From: Actinobacteria bacterium UBA959
GTDB lineage: Bacteria; Actinomycetota; Actinomycetes; S36-B12; UBA5976
Assembly (NCBI GenBank): GCA_002293025.1
Contig: DBCL01000002.1
Span: 1 to 26,165 of the forward strand
Reading direction: 5' to 3'
DNA length: 26,165 nucleotides
The translations under genes were made by a program, and so were the position numbers. Under the pieces are notes generated by a model that was not told where the DNA came from, ran no database searches, and saw nothing but the letters and a program-made list of their open reading frames with translations. This document shows positions 1-7,402 of this stretch, piece after piece (position 1 is the first letter of the stretch; the number at the start of each line of letters is the position of its first letter).

Positions 1-971
1 AAAGCTTGTTGTTCTTGAGAAGAAATATCAAGAGATACCAAAGATGGCAAAAACTTTTGGATTCCAGTTTGGATCCCAGAACCGAATCTATGTATGATAT
101 TTAAGAGATGGACTTGCGGATTAATTCTGTCCTTGAATTCTTTTGTTATATCAAGACCTGCACCCCTAAATCCCAATACTGCTTGATCAGGGTTTGAAGT
201 GGTAAATGAATATTGTGCCTGGCCAATTAAAGCGAATAAAAGATTTAATTGGCTTAAATCAAGATCATGAAGGTCATCTAGCAGAATGGCTTTTGGGCTA
301 AAGTTTTTTATCGCTGAAAAGTCTGGTAATTCAAATGCCAAAGCCGCTTCATTTGCAGCTTCTACATAGTCATAATTACCATGTGTTGAATTCTCCACCA
401 GGAATTTGGTCACAAATTCTTGAATAGGTTCTTCTATCTCTGGATTATTCAAGTTCGTAATTTGTAACTCACTAGCATTAGATCTAAAATTTGCAAGCCA
501 TCTTCGAAGATCTGCAGCAAAGACTTTTGTTTGGACAAGCTTCTCAAACTTTTTTGGCCAAGTAATCTCCCCGGATGCGATCATCTGTTTTATCCGGAGT
601 TCTTGGCCAGGACCAGTTAGCATCCTTATCTCTCGTCTTGCATTTTGGTCTTGGGTTGCTAAAAGCCTCAAAATTGCAAATGCGATGCTAGCTAGAGTTT
701 GAACTCGAGGCGTTTTTGTTGGATCTATTTCGATTAACCGATCCCTGATCAAGTTAGCTGACTGTCTTGAACTAGAAACAACCCATACATTTTCTGAGCC
801 AAATACTGATACAGCTTTTTGTGTGGCTACAACAAGTGTTTGGGTTCGACCAGATCCAGAAGCACCCATTAATAGGTGGTGCCCAGACACTTCACTAACT
901 GACTTGACCTGCTCGGGTGTTAAATCAATTCCTGGCCGTGCCTGCGCCTCGAGTCGAAGTTTTGGTGACAT
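1..971 (-). CDS. adnA: AdnA-like ATP-dependent helicase/nuclease subunit, N-terminal part (runs off the left edge)
   Basis: This is the first 323 codons of a UvrD/Rep-type superfamily 1 protein, read leftward from an ATG at 969-971 and open to base 1. Visible motifs are a Walker A loop GASGSGRT (residues 36-43), FAADLRRWL (151-159), a Walker B-like ILLDDLHDLD (229-238) and NPDQAVLGFRGA (260-271), in the order and spacing of Rv3202c (AdnA). In mycobacteria AdnA pairs with AdnB to resect double-strand breaks; adnB would lie beyond the left edge. The Walker A lysine is arginine here (R42), so the motor of this subunit is probably weak or dead. DD in place of DE in motif II also occurs in Rv3202c as I recall it. 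The nuclease domain is outside the window. The start fits a CACAAT hexamer six bases upstream. Family call is firm; AdnA rather than another UvrD paralogue rests on motif style and neighbours. Confidence 0.8.
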   Translation of the reverse strand, partial: MSPKLRLEAQARPGIDLTPEQVKSVSEVSGHHLLMGASGSGRTQTLVVATQKAVSVFGSENVWVVSSSRQSANLIRDRLIEIDPTKTPRVQTLASIAFAILRLLATQDQNARREIRMLTGPGQELRIKQMIASGEITWPKKFEKLVQTKVFAADLRRWLANFRSNASELQITNLNNPEIEEPIQEFVTKFLVENSTHGNYDYVEAANEAALAFELPDFSAIKNFSPKAILLDDLHDLDLSQLNLLFALIGQAQYSFTTSNPDQAVLGFRGAGLDITKEFKDRINPQVHLLNIIHRFGSGIQTGIQKFLPSLVSLDISSQEQQA

Positions 972-977
972 TGGGCA

Positions 978-983
978 ATTGTG
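978..983 (-). promoter_or_regulatory. candidate -10 hexamer for adnA (leaderless)
   Basis: CACAAT on the minus strand lies exactly six bases before the adnA ATG. It keeps the A2 and T6 of the TANNNT consensus but not T1. No Shine-Dalgarno sequence is visible. It is weaker than the TANNNT examples elsewhere in the window. Confidence 0.4.
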
Positions 984-1025
984 CCTAAGAACGCTGACAG
1001 TGGCTGGGCTTTAAGCAAAGCATGG

Positions 1026-1031
1026 CATTAT
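1026..1031 (+). promoter_or_regulatory. candidate -10 hexamer for the kinase-like/flippase gene (leaderless)
   Basis: CATTAT is followed by six bases and then the GTG at 1038. It keeps A2 and T6 of TANNNT. It favours 1038 over the upstream in-frame GTG at 981, which has neither a -10 at this spacing nor a ribosome binding site and would leave only nine bases to the divergent adnA start. Confidence 0.4.
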
Positions 1032-1037
1032 CTGCGT

Positions 1038-3368
1038 GTGAGCAACCAAAAAGAGCGGGTTCGTAGGCCGCTAGACGTAGCTCGACTGATGGTCGTAATA
1101 GCTTTTGGGTCAATAATCTTTGCTTCCGGTTGGTTGGCGGCTTCTACTACATCGGCACTTGATACAGATATTTTGCAGGCTACTAGTTTGCTACCAAGCT
1201 TTTTGGTTATCACCATTTCCGCGATAAGTGGTTTTTTAGCGCTGCTGTTACCAATCGGACTTGTCTTCGTTGGACTGGTGGAGCGAAAAATTCGGTTAGT
1301 TTTGGATGCACTATTGGGCGCCCTGTTAACAATCTTGTTGATTATCGCATCAAACTCATACATCTATGGTTCAAGCAGTAATCAACTGATTTTAACTTTG
1401 GCTGGAACAAATACGCTCGAGAATTCAAATCCATTAAGCGCCTTACTGGCAGCTACCGTTGCTTTGAGTGTGGTGTTGCGTTTCTCAGAGCGAAAACCTT
1501 GGTCCTATCTAACTGTGACAGTTATTGTTATCTTGAGTTGGTCAAGTGTCGTTGCTGGCGCTAGCACATTAGTAGCGCAAATTTTAAGCATAAGCATTGG
1601 CTGGGCAGCAGGCCTACTAGTGAGAGTGATACTAGGAACGCCTTCCACTAGGCCAAGTTCTGGTCTGGTGTTAAGAGAGCTTAACGAAGCTAATTTCCAA
1701 GTAAGCCAATTGCAACCTATTACTAATACTCAATACCTAGCCACTAGTGATAGTGGTGTCATGCTGCATGTCAACATATTGGACCGAGACTCAGACCGCG
1801 CAGGATTTCTAGGCACGCTCTGGCGAACTTTGCGGCTGCGTGGAATTGACTCAGGTTCAGGCCTGTCCATGCGTGCTCGAGCTGAACGCTTAATGCTATC
1901 TAATCTATCTGCTCAAAAGGCAGCAGTTAAAACTGCAGATGTTTTGGCAATTCGCGAAGTCACTCCCGATGCGATCATGGTTGTCAGAGAAGTCGATACT
2001 GGAATCCATTTAAGTGAATCTGGACTGGTTGGCCCAGATCTAGCAACTGCATTGGATGGCGTTTGGGCTACTTTGGCAGCTCTGCACGAACAAAATATCG
2101 CTCACCGCAGAGCAAATCTGAGTTCATTTCTTTGGACCGACGGTCAAGTCAGCGTTACTAATTTGGATACAGCTGTGGTTGCAGCATCAGACTTACTCAT
2201 GGCCCTCGATGTGGCTGAGTTATTGCTGGCCACCACTCATGTAGTAGGTGCAGCTCAAGCGGTGGCACTAGCTAAAAAATACAACACCCCAACAAAAGTT
2301 GATTATGCCAGTCGAGTGTTACAACCAATAGCAATGAGTTCAGAAAGTAGAACAAACCTAAGAACTCACAAGAGTAGTTTACCATCACTGAGATCTGAGT
2401 TAACAAAGTTTGGAATTGGTTCAGATGGTGAAACGATAAATTTAGAAAGACTAAAGCCTCGATCAATTATTTTATTAATTATCTCAGTTTTTGCAGGTTA
2501 CACCGTTATTACCCAGATCGTAAATGTGAACATAAATGAGATATTTGCTGATGCAGATTTTGGTTGGGCAGCAATTGCGGTAAGCCTAAGTGCACTGACC
2601 TATCTTGGGGCCACCATTACATTGCATTCGTTGGTCACATCACCAGTGTCATGGCTTAGAACTTATCTCGCCCAATTGGCTGCAGCCTTTTTAACGCTGG
2701 TAACTCCGCCAGCTGTTGGGACAGTTGCCATGAATGTTCGCTACTTGCAACGAAGTGGAATAAATCCAGCTGCCGCTGCAGCCACAGTCGCAATGAGTCA
2801 GGTAGCTATGTTTGGCTCACACTTATTAATGTTGCTCTTTGTTGGTGTAACAGCAGGAACAACATCAGAACTGAATTTCGAACCACCAAAGTGGTTAACA
2901 TTTTTCATAGTTCTACTTGCCTTCATTGTTATCTTGGTAGTTAGCATTCCTTTTGGTAGAGACTGGCTATTGGAAAGATCTGCAGAATTTAGAAAACAAA
3001 TGATGCCTGCATTAAACCAACTTGTAACCCAACCAAGAAAGTTAATTTCAGCCGCATTTGGTGCGACTTTTATGAACTCTGCTTACATTCTTTGCTTGTT
3101 TGCTTGCATCAGAGCCTTTGGCAATGACACTGAGTTAATAACGGTCGCCTTTATTTATTTAGCTGGTGCCACATTGGGCTCACTTGCACCAACACCTGGA
3201 GGGCTTGGTGCTGTTGAAGCGGTGCTAGTTGCAGCCCTAACTGCTGGAGGGCTTCCTGCCACAATCGCAATAAGCGCAACGCTGCTTTATCGGGTTGTAA
3301 CATTTTGGTTGCCAATGCTGCCTGGTTGGATAAGTTTTGGTTATCTTGGCCGTAAAGGGGCTTTGTAG
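1038..3368 (+). CDS. membrane protein: N-terminal membrane segments, degenerate kinase-like domain and MprF/AglD-type flippase domain
   Basis: The protein has 776 residues from GTG 1038, or 795 from an in-frame GTG at 981; residue numbers below use the longer form. Hydrophobic helices fill about 33-220. A soluble part (about 230-470) looks like a protein-kinase C-lobe: IAHRRANLSSFL (373-384) sits where HRDLKxxN would be, and VTNLDTA (392-398) where DFG would be. Both catalytic aspartates appear lost. The C-terminal 300 residues are again polytopic and carry LAPTPGGLGAVEA (735-747), typical of the lysylphosphatidylglycerol synthase transmembrane/UPF0104 family (PF03706). Such domains flip lipids in MprF. 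No aminoacyl-transferase domain is present, so lipid lysinylation is not supported. Similar large proteins occur in other actinobacteria. Substrate unknown; a lipid or lipid-linked precursor is the reasonable guess. The gene stands alone, divergent from adnA. Confidence 0.75.
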   Translation: MSNQKERVRRPLDVARLMVVIAFGSIIFASGWLAASTTSALDTDILQATSLLPSFLVITISAISGFLALLLPIGLVFVGLVERKIRLVLDALLGALLTILLIIASNSYIYGSSSNQLILTLAGTNTLENSNPLSALLAATVALSVVLRFSERKPWSYLTVTVIVILSWSSVVAGASTLVAQILSISIGWAAGLLVRVILGTPSTRPSSGLVLRELNEANFQVSQLQPITNTQYLATSDSGVMLHVNILDRDSDRAGFLGTLWRTLRLRGIDSGSGLSMRARAERLMLSNLSAQKAAVKTADVLAIREVTPDAIMVVREVDTGIHLSESGLVGPDLATALDGVWATLAALHEQNIAHRRANLSSFLWTDGQVSVTNLDTAVVAASDLLMALDVAELLLATTHVVGAAQAVALAKKYNTPTKVDYASRVLQPIAMSSESRTNLRTHKSSLPSLRSELTKFGIGSDGETINLERLKPRSIILLIISVFAGYTVITQIVNVNINEIFADADFGWAAIAVSLSALTYLGATITLHSLVTSPVSWLRTYLAQLAAAFLTLVTPPAVGTVAMNVRYLQRSGINPAAAAATVAMSQVAMFGSHLLMLLFVGVTAGTTSELNFEPPKWLTFFIVLLAFIVILVVSIPFGRDWLLERSAEFRKQMMPALNQLVTQPRKLISAAFGATFMNSAYILCLFACIRAFGNDTELITVAFIYLAGATLGSLAPTPGGLGAVEAVLVAALTAGGLPATIAISATLLYRVVTFWLPMLPGWISFGYLGRKGAL

Positions 3369-3408
3369 CCATTTTTTGGCTGCTGTCCATAGGAGCGAGT
3401 TAAGCCAA

Positions 3409-3414
3409 TAGTCT
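3409..3414 (+). promoter_or_regulatory. -10 hexamer for the TetR gene (leaderless)
   Basis: TAGTCT, six bases, then GTG 3421. It matches TANNNT fully, and no ribosome binding site is present, so the mRNA probably begins at or next to the start codon. Confidence 0.6.
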
Positions 3415-3420
3415 TAGCCC

Positions 3421-4044
3421 GTGACTTCAACTTATGGCGAGCCACAAACTCGCAAGCCACGAGAAGAGCGCCGAGCCACTTTATTAGATGCAGCTCGCGA
3501 CGCATTTGTGGTTCATGGCTATCACGCGGCTTCAATGGAAGAAATTGCAGATCGGGCTGGGGTTTCTAAGCCTGTCTTATACCAACACTTTGAGAGTAAA
3601 TTAGAACTTTACTTAGCACTTCTTGATCAAGGTTGCGGAACACTTCTTGATCGAATCAAAAGTGCCTTAGGCTCCACAACCGACAATAGGCAAAGACTTA
3701 AAGCAACAATTGCCGTTTATTTCGATCTAATTGAAGAACCTGCTAGTGGTATCAAGCTGGTTTACTCTGGAGATTTGATTAATGAACCATCTGTTCGATT
3801 TAGAGTTACTAAGGCTGAGCACGACTGTGCAGAATTAGTCGGTAATGTGATTGCTCAAAATACTAAGATCCCAGCTGAGCAATCGTTGATGATTGGTGCT
3901 GCACTTACTGGCTTAGCTCAAAATGCTGCACAGCGTTGGGTTGCTTCAGGTGGCGAGAACAAAGAACAAGCTACAAGATTGTTAGCTGCGCTTGCTTGGC
4001 GAGGAATTTCATCGTTTCCGCTCAGTGGTGCAACCCCAGAATAG
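3421..4044 (+). CDS. TetR-family transcriptional regulator (Rv3208-like)
   Basis: A 207-residue one-component regulator. The N-terminal TetR helix-turn-helix covers about residues 17-65, with the run YHAASMEEIADRAGVSKPVL (34-53) followed by YQHFESKLELYLALL. This matches closely what I recall of mycobacterial Rv3208, and the following DUF3107 gene repeats the Rv3208-Rv3208A order. The C-terminal half (about 70-207) is the helical ligand-binding and dimerisation part; its ligand is unknown. The GTG start is preferred because a TAGTCT -10 lies six bases upstream. The DUF3107 gene starts 20 bases after its stop, so the two are likely cotranscribed, probably with the helicase and hydrolase. Confidence 0.88.
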   Translation: MTSTYGEPQTRKPREERRATLLDAARDAFVVHGYHAASMEEIADRAGVSKPVLYQHFESKLELYLALLDQGCGTLLDRIKSALGSTTDNRQRLKATIAVYFDLIEEPASGIKLVYSGDLINEPSVRFRVTKAEHDCAELVGNVIAQNTKIPAEQSLMIGAALTGLAQNAAQRWVASGGENKEQATRLLAALAWRGISSFPLSGATPE

Positions 4045-4064
4045 TTTTAAAGAAAGAGGAAAAG

Positions 4065-4283
4065 ATGGAAATTCGAATCGGCGTGCAACATGCAAGTCGC
4101 GACTTAATTTTGGAAGTTGACGAAGATGTCACCAAAATCTCGAAGACAATTGCAGACAGCATGACTAAAGGTGATCTACTTGATCTAACTGATGCAAAGG
4201 GACGGCGCGTAATTGTGCCCGTAAGTAAGTTGGCATTCATTGAGTTTGGAATACCAAGTGCAACCAAAGTTGGCTTTAATTAA
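4065..4283 (+). CDS. DUF3107 family protein (Rv3208A/TB9.4-like)
   Basis: A 72-residue acidic protein starting MEIRIGVQHASRDL and ending FGIPSATKVGFN, the pattern of the actinobacterial DUF3107 family (compare MEVKIG at the start and RRVGFG at the end of Rv3208A). ATG 4065 is chosen because AGAGGA sits just upstream and the sequence matches the family from its first residue; a longer in-frame extension would run back into the TetR gene. Its function is not established. It follows the TetR gene by 20 bases, and its TAA abuts the helicase ATG with no gap, so the two are probably translationally coupled. Confidence 0.88.
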   Translation: MEIRIGVQHASRDLILEVDEDVTKISKTIADSMTKGDLLDLTDAKGRRVIVPVSKLAFIEFGIPSATKVGFN

Positions 4284-5642
4284 ATGAAATTTGCTGATCT
4301 TGGCGTTAATGATCAGATCTGTACGGCTCTTGCAAATGCGGGAATAGTAGAAGCGTTTCAGATCCAAGAACTTACCATTCCACTTGCCCTGGAGGGTAAA
4401 GACGTAATTGGTCAAGCCAAAACTGGAACTGGTAAAACACTTGGCTTTGGAATTCCATTGCTTATGAAAATTACTCCCCCAGCGGATGAGAAATATCAAA
4501 GCCTTGGTATTGCTATGGGCAAACCACAAGCATTAGTAATCGCTCCAACTAGAGAGTTAGGTTTGCAAGTCGCCGATGACTTGGAGCGTGCTAGTGGAAC
4601 GATGGGACTTCGCATACTTCGGGTTTATGGTGGCAAGTCGTACGAGCCTCAGATAGAAGCTCTGCAATCTGGTGTGGATATTGTGGTTGGCACTCCTGGA
4701 CGAATTCTGGACCTAGCTAAGCAAAGGCACCTAGATCTAGGTTTTGTTCGGGTGCTGGTTCTAGACGAAGCTGATGAGATGTTAGATATGGGCTTCTTGC
4801 CTGATGTTGAAAAAATGGTGTCGTTGCTGCCAGTTTCTCGCCAAACCATGTTGTTCTCGGCGACTATGCCCGGACAGATAATCAATTTAGCTAGACGCTA
4901 TATGTCTAATCCAACTCACATCAGAGCAGTTAATCCAGATGACAAAGAGAGCTCGACTGTCGATGCTATTGAACAACACGTTTGGCGCGCACATATATTG
5001 GATAAGAATGAGTTAGTAGCTAAGGTTTTACAAGCCACTACCTGCACAAAGGCCATCATATTTTGTAAAACCAAACGAGCAGCTCAACGAGTCAGTGACG
5101 ATCTGACCGAACGAGGCTTTAGCACTGTGGCAGTGCATGGTGATTTAAGTCAGGTAGCTCGCGAAAAATCTCTTGAGCAATTCAAGGCTGATAAGGCCAA
5201 AATTTTAGTAGCAACAGATGTTGCTGCTCGAGGTATTGATATTGATGCTGTTTCACACGTCATAAATTTTGAATGCCCTGAAGATGAAAAAGCTTATGTA
5301 CATCGAATTGGGCGAACAGGGCGAGCTGGAGCTAGTGGTGTAGCTGTTACTTTGGTTGATTGGGCCGACTTAACTCGTTGGTCAAATATAAATACCGCTT
5401 TGGGACTTGCGTTTGCAGATCCACTTGAGACTTATTCCAGCAGTGAACATGTTTATGTAGGTTTAGGTATCCCAGCCGGCACTAAAGGCAGACTGAATGC
5501 GATGCCACCTGTGAGCACTCCACCAAAATCTTTACCCCCAAAGAAATCAAGTCAGAAATCAAGTAATTCCAACAGCAGTAGTTCTCGACCTAAAGCAGAA
5601 CGCAACAGACAGCGCACCAACAAGTTTAGAGATGGGCAATGA
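4284..5642 (+). CDS. rhlE: DEAD-box ATP-dependent RNA helicase (RhlE/Rv3211-like)
   Basis: A 452-residue superfamily 2 RNA helicase with every motif intact: Q motif (F25, Q28), motif I AKTGTGKT (45-52), PTRELGLQV, TPGR, DEADEMLDMGF, SAT, IIFCKTK, VATDVAARGID and HRIGRTGRAG. The last 45 or so residues are a low-complexity Ser/Asn/Lys/Arg tail, as in RNA helicases that bind structured RNA. It probably remodels RNA during ribosome assembly or mRNA turnover. The ATG follows the DUF3107 stop directly, and its own stop overlaps the hydrolase start as ATGA, so the three genes form one tightly coupled unit. The symbol follows Rv3211; which DEAD-box subfamily it belongs to is less certain. Confidence 0.92.
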   Translation: MKFADLGVNDQICTALANAGIVEAFQIQELTIPLALEGKDVIGQAKTGTGKTLGFGIPLLMKITPPADEKYQSLGIAMGKPQALVIAPTRELGLQVADDLERASGTMGLRILRVYGGKSYEPQIEALQSGVDIVVGTPGRILDLAKQRHLDLGFVRVLVLDEADEMLDMGFLPDVEKMVSLLPVSRQTMLFSATMPGQIINLARRYMSNPTHIRAVNPDDKESSTVDAIEQHVWRAHILDKNELVAKVLQATTCTKAIIFCKTKRAAQRVSDDLTERGFSTVAVHGDLSQVAREKSLEQFKADKAKILVATDVAARGIDIDAVSHVINFECPEDEKAYVHRIGRTGRAGASGVAVTLVDWADLTRWSNINTALGLAFADPLETYSSSEHVYVGLGIPAGTKGRLNAMPPVSTPPKSLPPKKSSQKSSNSNSSSSRPKAERNRQRTNKFRDGQ

Positions 5643-6493
5643 GCACGCCAAAATCCATGGATTTAAGTAGTGGCTTGATTTATACCAAGGTTAAGACTGA
5701 TCGATTGGAACATGCGGCTCTCAGAGCAGATGCCAAAGGTAACAAGCGAGGAACAGTTTTGTTAATACATGGATTCACTGGTAGTAAAGAAGATTTCATT
5801 CATGTCCTTCCTCTACTAGCAGAGCTTGGCTGGGATTCAATTGCAGTTGACCAGCGAGGATGCCATGAGTCACCTGGGTCAGAAGATGTCTCGGAATACG
5901 TGATGGCAACTTATGCCGCTGACATGCAAGCACTTGTCAACTCATTTGATCAACCAGTACACCTACTTGGCCATTCATTTGGTGGGTTAGTAGCTCAAGC
6001 TGCTGCCAGTATCGGCTGCAATCTTAAATCCTTAACAATTTTTTGTTCGGGACCAGGAGCTATTCCAGGCGAATCTGAGATTTGGTTGAAGGGTTTTATC
6101 CAGGATTTACAAAACAGACCAAAGATAGACATTGTGGAAGAGAATTTGCAGTCAATGAGTGGTAATTCTCGTGATGGGTTAAGTACTGAAGTTGAACAAT
6201 TCCTAAAAACCCGATGGTTAAATACCAAAACTGCAGCGCTACTTGGTAAAGCAGAAATTTTGCTTAATCAGGAGAACCTCACTACCAAGATGCAGCAATT
6301 ACGTCTTGCAGGGTTACCGATTTTGGTAACTCATGGTGAAAATGATGATGCGTGGCCGATTGCTGAACAGCTGGAGATGGCACACCTCATTGGGGCCGAG
6401 TATGTAGTGATCCCAGATTCAGCTCATTCACCAAATGTTGAAAACTATCCCGTTATGGTTGAAATTCTTGATCAGTTTTGGTCTGCAAATTAG
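5639..6493 (+). CDS. alpha/beta hydrolase
   Basis: A 284-residue alpha/beta-hydrolase fold enzyme with the full catalytic set: oxyanion segment LLIHGFTGS (41-49), nucleophile elbow GHSFGG (S113), acid in GENDDAW (D236 or D237) and histidine in DSAHSPNVE (H263). No signal peptide is seen, so it is probably cytoplasmic. The substrate cannot be told from sequence; esters, lactones and lipase- or haloperoxidase-like substrates are all possible. It starts by ATGA overlap with the DEAD-box helicase and is the last gene of the forward block. Its last 41 bases overlap the end of the convergent DMT transporter. Confidence 0.88.
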   Translation: MSTPKSMDLSSGLIYTKVKTDRLEHAALRADAKGNKRGTVLLIHGFTGSKEDFIHVLPLLAELGWDSIAVDQRGCHESPGSEDVSEYVMATYAADMQALVNSFDQPVHLLGHSFGGLVAQAAASIGCNLKSLTIFCSGPGAIPGESEIWLKGFIQDLQNRPKIDIVEENLQSMSGNSRDGLSTEVEQFLKTRWLNTKTAALLGKAEILLNQENLTTKMQQLRLAGLPILVTHGENDDAWPIAEQLEMAHLIGAEYVVIPDSAHSPNVENYPVMVEILDQFWSAN

Positions 6494-7361
6494 ATCTTGA
6501 TGACCTTACAACTATTACCAGTCCAACCATTATCAGTACAAGTGCAGGCACAATCTCTAATGGTGGTTTTTGGCCTGGCCACACCCAAGCAATCAAAATA
6601 GCTCCTGGCATCTCTAGCAAAATTGCCAAGCTGATTGTGGTTGCAGATAAACTCCTTAAGGCTAAATTCATCATGGTATGACCCAGCAATTGAGCAATCG
6701 CGGTTAATCCAAGAATAAGAATCCAATCGCGTTGTTCAAAGCCTGACAAATCTGAACCTGTAATTAGTGCCAAAACTAATAAGACCACTGCTGCAGCGGA
6801 ATAAACAATCGTCGTGTAGACGGAAGTTGTAATTCTGGGTCTAACCTGTTGGCCAGTTGCCATATAAGCAGCAGCTAAGACTGCACCTGCTAGTGCTAAT
6901 AGATCCCCCAAGAGAGCTCTTGGGTTCAAACTAAAATCTATTCCGGTCAAGATCACGACTCCAACCAGACTTATCGAGATTCCAATCCACTCTTTTCGAG
7001 GAGTGCTAACCCCCATCATTCTGGCGATGATCGCTGCCCAAACAACTTGGGTTGCAACTAATGCTGTTGCTGCTGCCACTGAGGTGTATTTCAAGCTAGG
7101 GATCCAGGTTGCAAAATGTAATCCTAAAAATAGACCCGCGAGAAGGGATCCCTTTATATCTTTGCGACTTAAATTCTTGAAACCTTCTTTATGTTTCAAC
7201 CAAGCAACTGGCGCCGTTACTCCAGCTGCAAAAAAACAGCGCCAGAAAGCCATTGCCAGTGCAGGGGCCATGCACGCAGCAATCATTGGTCCTGAAGTAG
7301 ATACCGCAATAATTGCAATTGATAACGCCATGAGATCGCTGCGGTAATGAGCACTATTCAT
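6453..7361 (-). CDS. EamA/DMT-family transporter
   Basis: A 302-residue polytopic protein with about ten hydrophobic helices arranged as two EamA repeats. Each repeat holds a segment typical of the drug/metabolite transporter superfamily: AFWRCFFAAGVTAP in the first and LLEMPGAILIAWVWPGQKP in the second. Members export amino acids, nucleobases or drugs; nothing here fixes the substrate. The ATG at 7361 has a TAAGGT -10 six bases upstream and no ribosome binding site. The start faces the MgtE-like gene across 41 bases, and the 3' end overlaps the hydrolase by 41 bases. Confidence 0.88.
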   Translation of the reverse strand: MNSAHYRSDLMALSIAIIAVSTSGPMIAACMAPALAMAFWRCFFAAGVTAPVAWLKHKEGFKNLSRKDIKGSLLAGLFLGLHFATWIPSLKYTSVAAATALVATQVVWAAIIARMMGVSTPRKEWIGISISLVGVVILTGIDFSLNPRALLGDLLALAGAVLAAAYMATGQQVRPRITTSVYTTIVYSAAAVVLLVLALITGSDLSGFEQRDWILILGLTAIAQLLGHTMMNLALRSLSATTISLAILLEMPGAILIAWVWPGQKPPLEIVPALVLIMVGLVIVVRSSRSNLQTKTDQEFQP

Positions 7362-7367
7362 AGCGTG

Positions 7368-7373
7368 ACCTTA
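7368..7373 (-). promoter_or_regulatory. -10 hexamer for the DMT transporter (leaderless)
   Basis: On the minus strand TAAGGT is followed by six bases and the ATG at 7361. It is a full TANNNT match. Confidence 0.6.
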
Positions 7374-7390
7374 AGGGTCGGATGCTGGGG

Positions 7391-7396
7391 TACTCT
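7391..7396 (+). promoter_or_regulatory. -10 hexamer for the MgtE-N/CBS gene (leaderless)
   Basis: TACTCT, six bases, then ATG 7403. It is a full TANNNT match. It lies 17 bases from the opposing -10, so the two promoters share the same 41-base spacer. Confidence 0.65.
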
Positions 7397-7402
7397 TAAC
7401 CT

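Noticed and set aside
981..1037. Longer start of the kinase-like/flippase gene at GTG 981
   Set aside because: No ribosome binding site or -10 at the expected spacing, and it would leave only nine bases to the divergent adnA start. The GTG at 1038 has a -10-like hexamer six bases upstream. It is not fully excluded.
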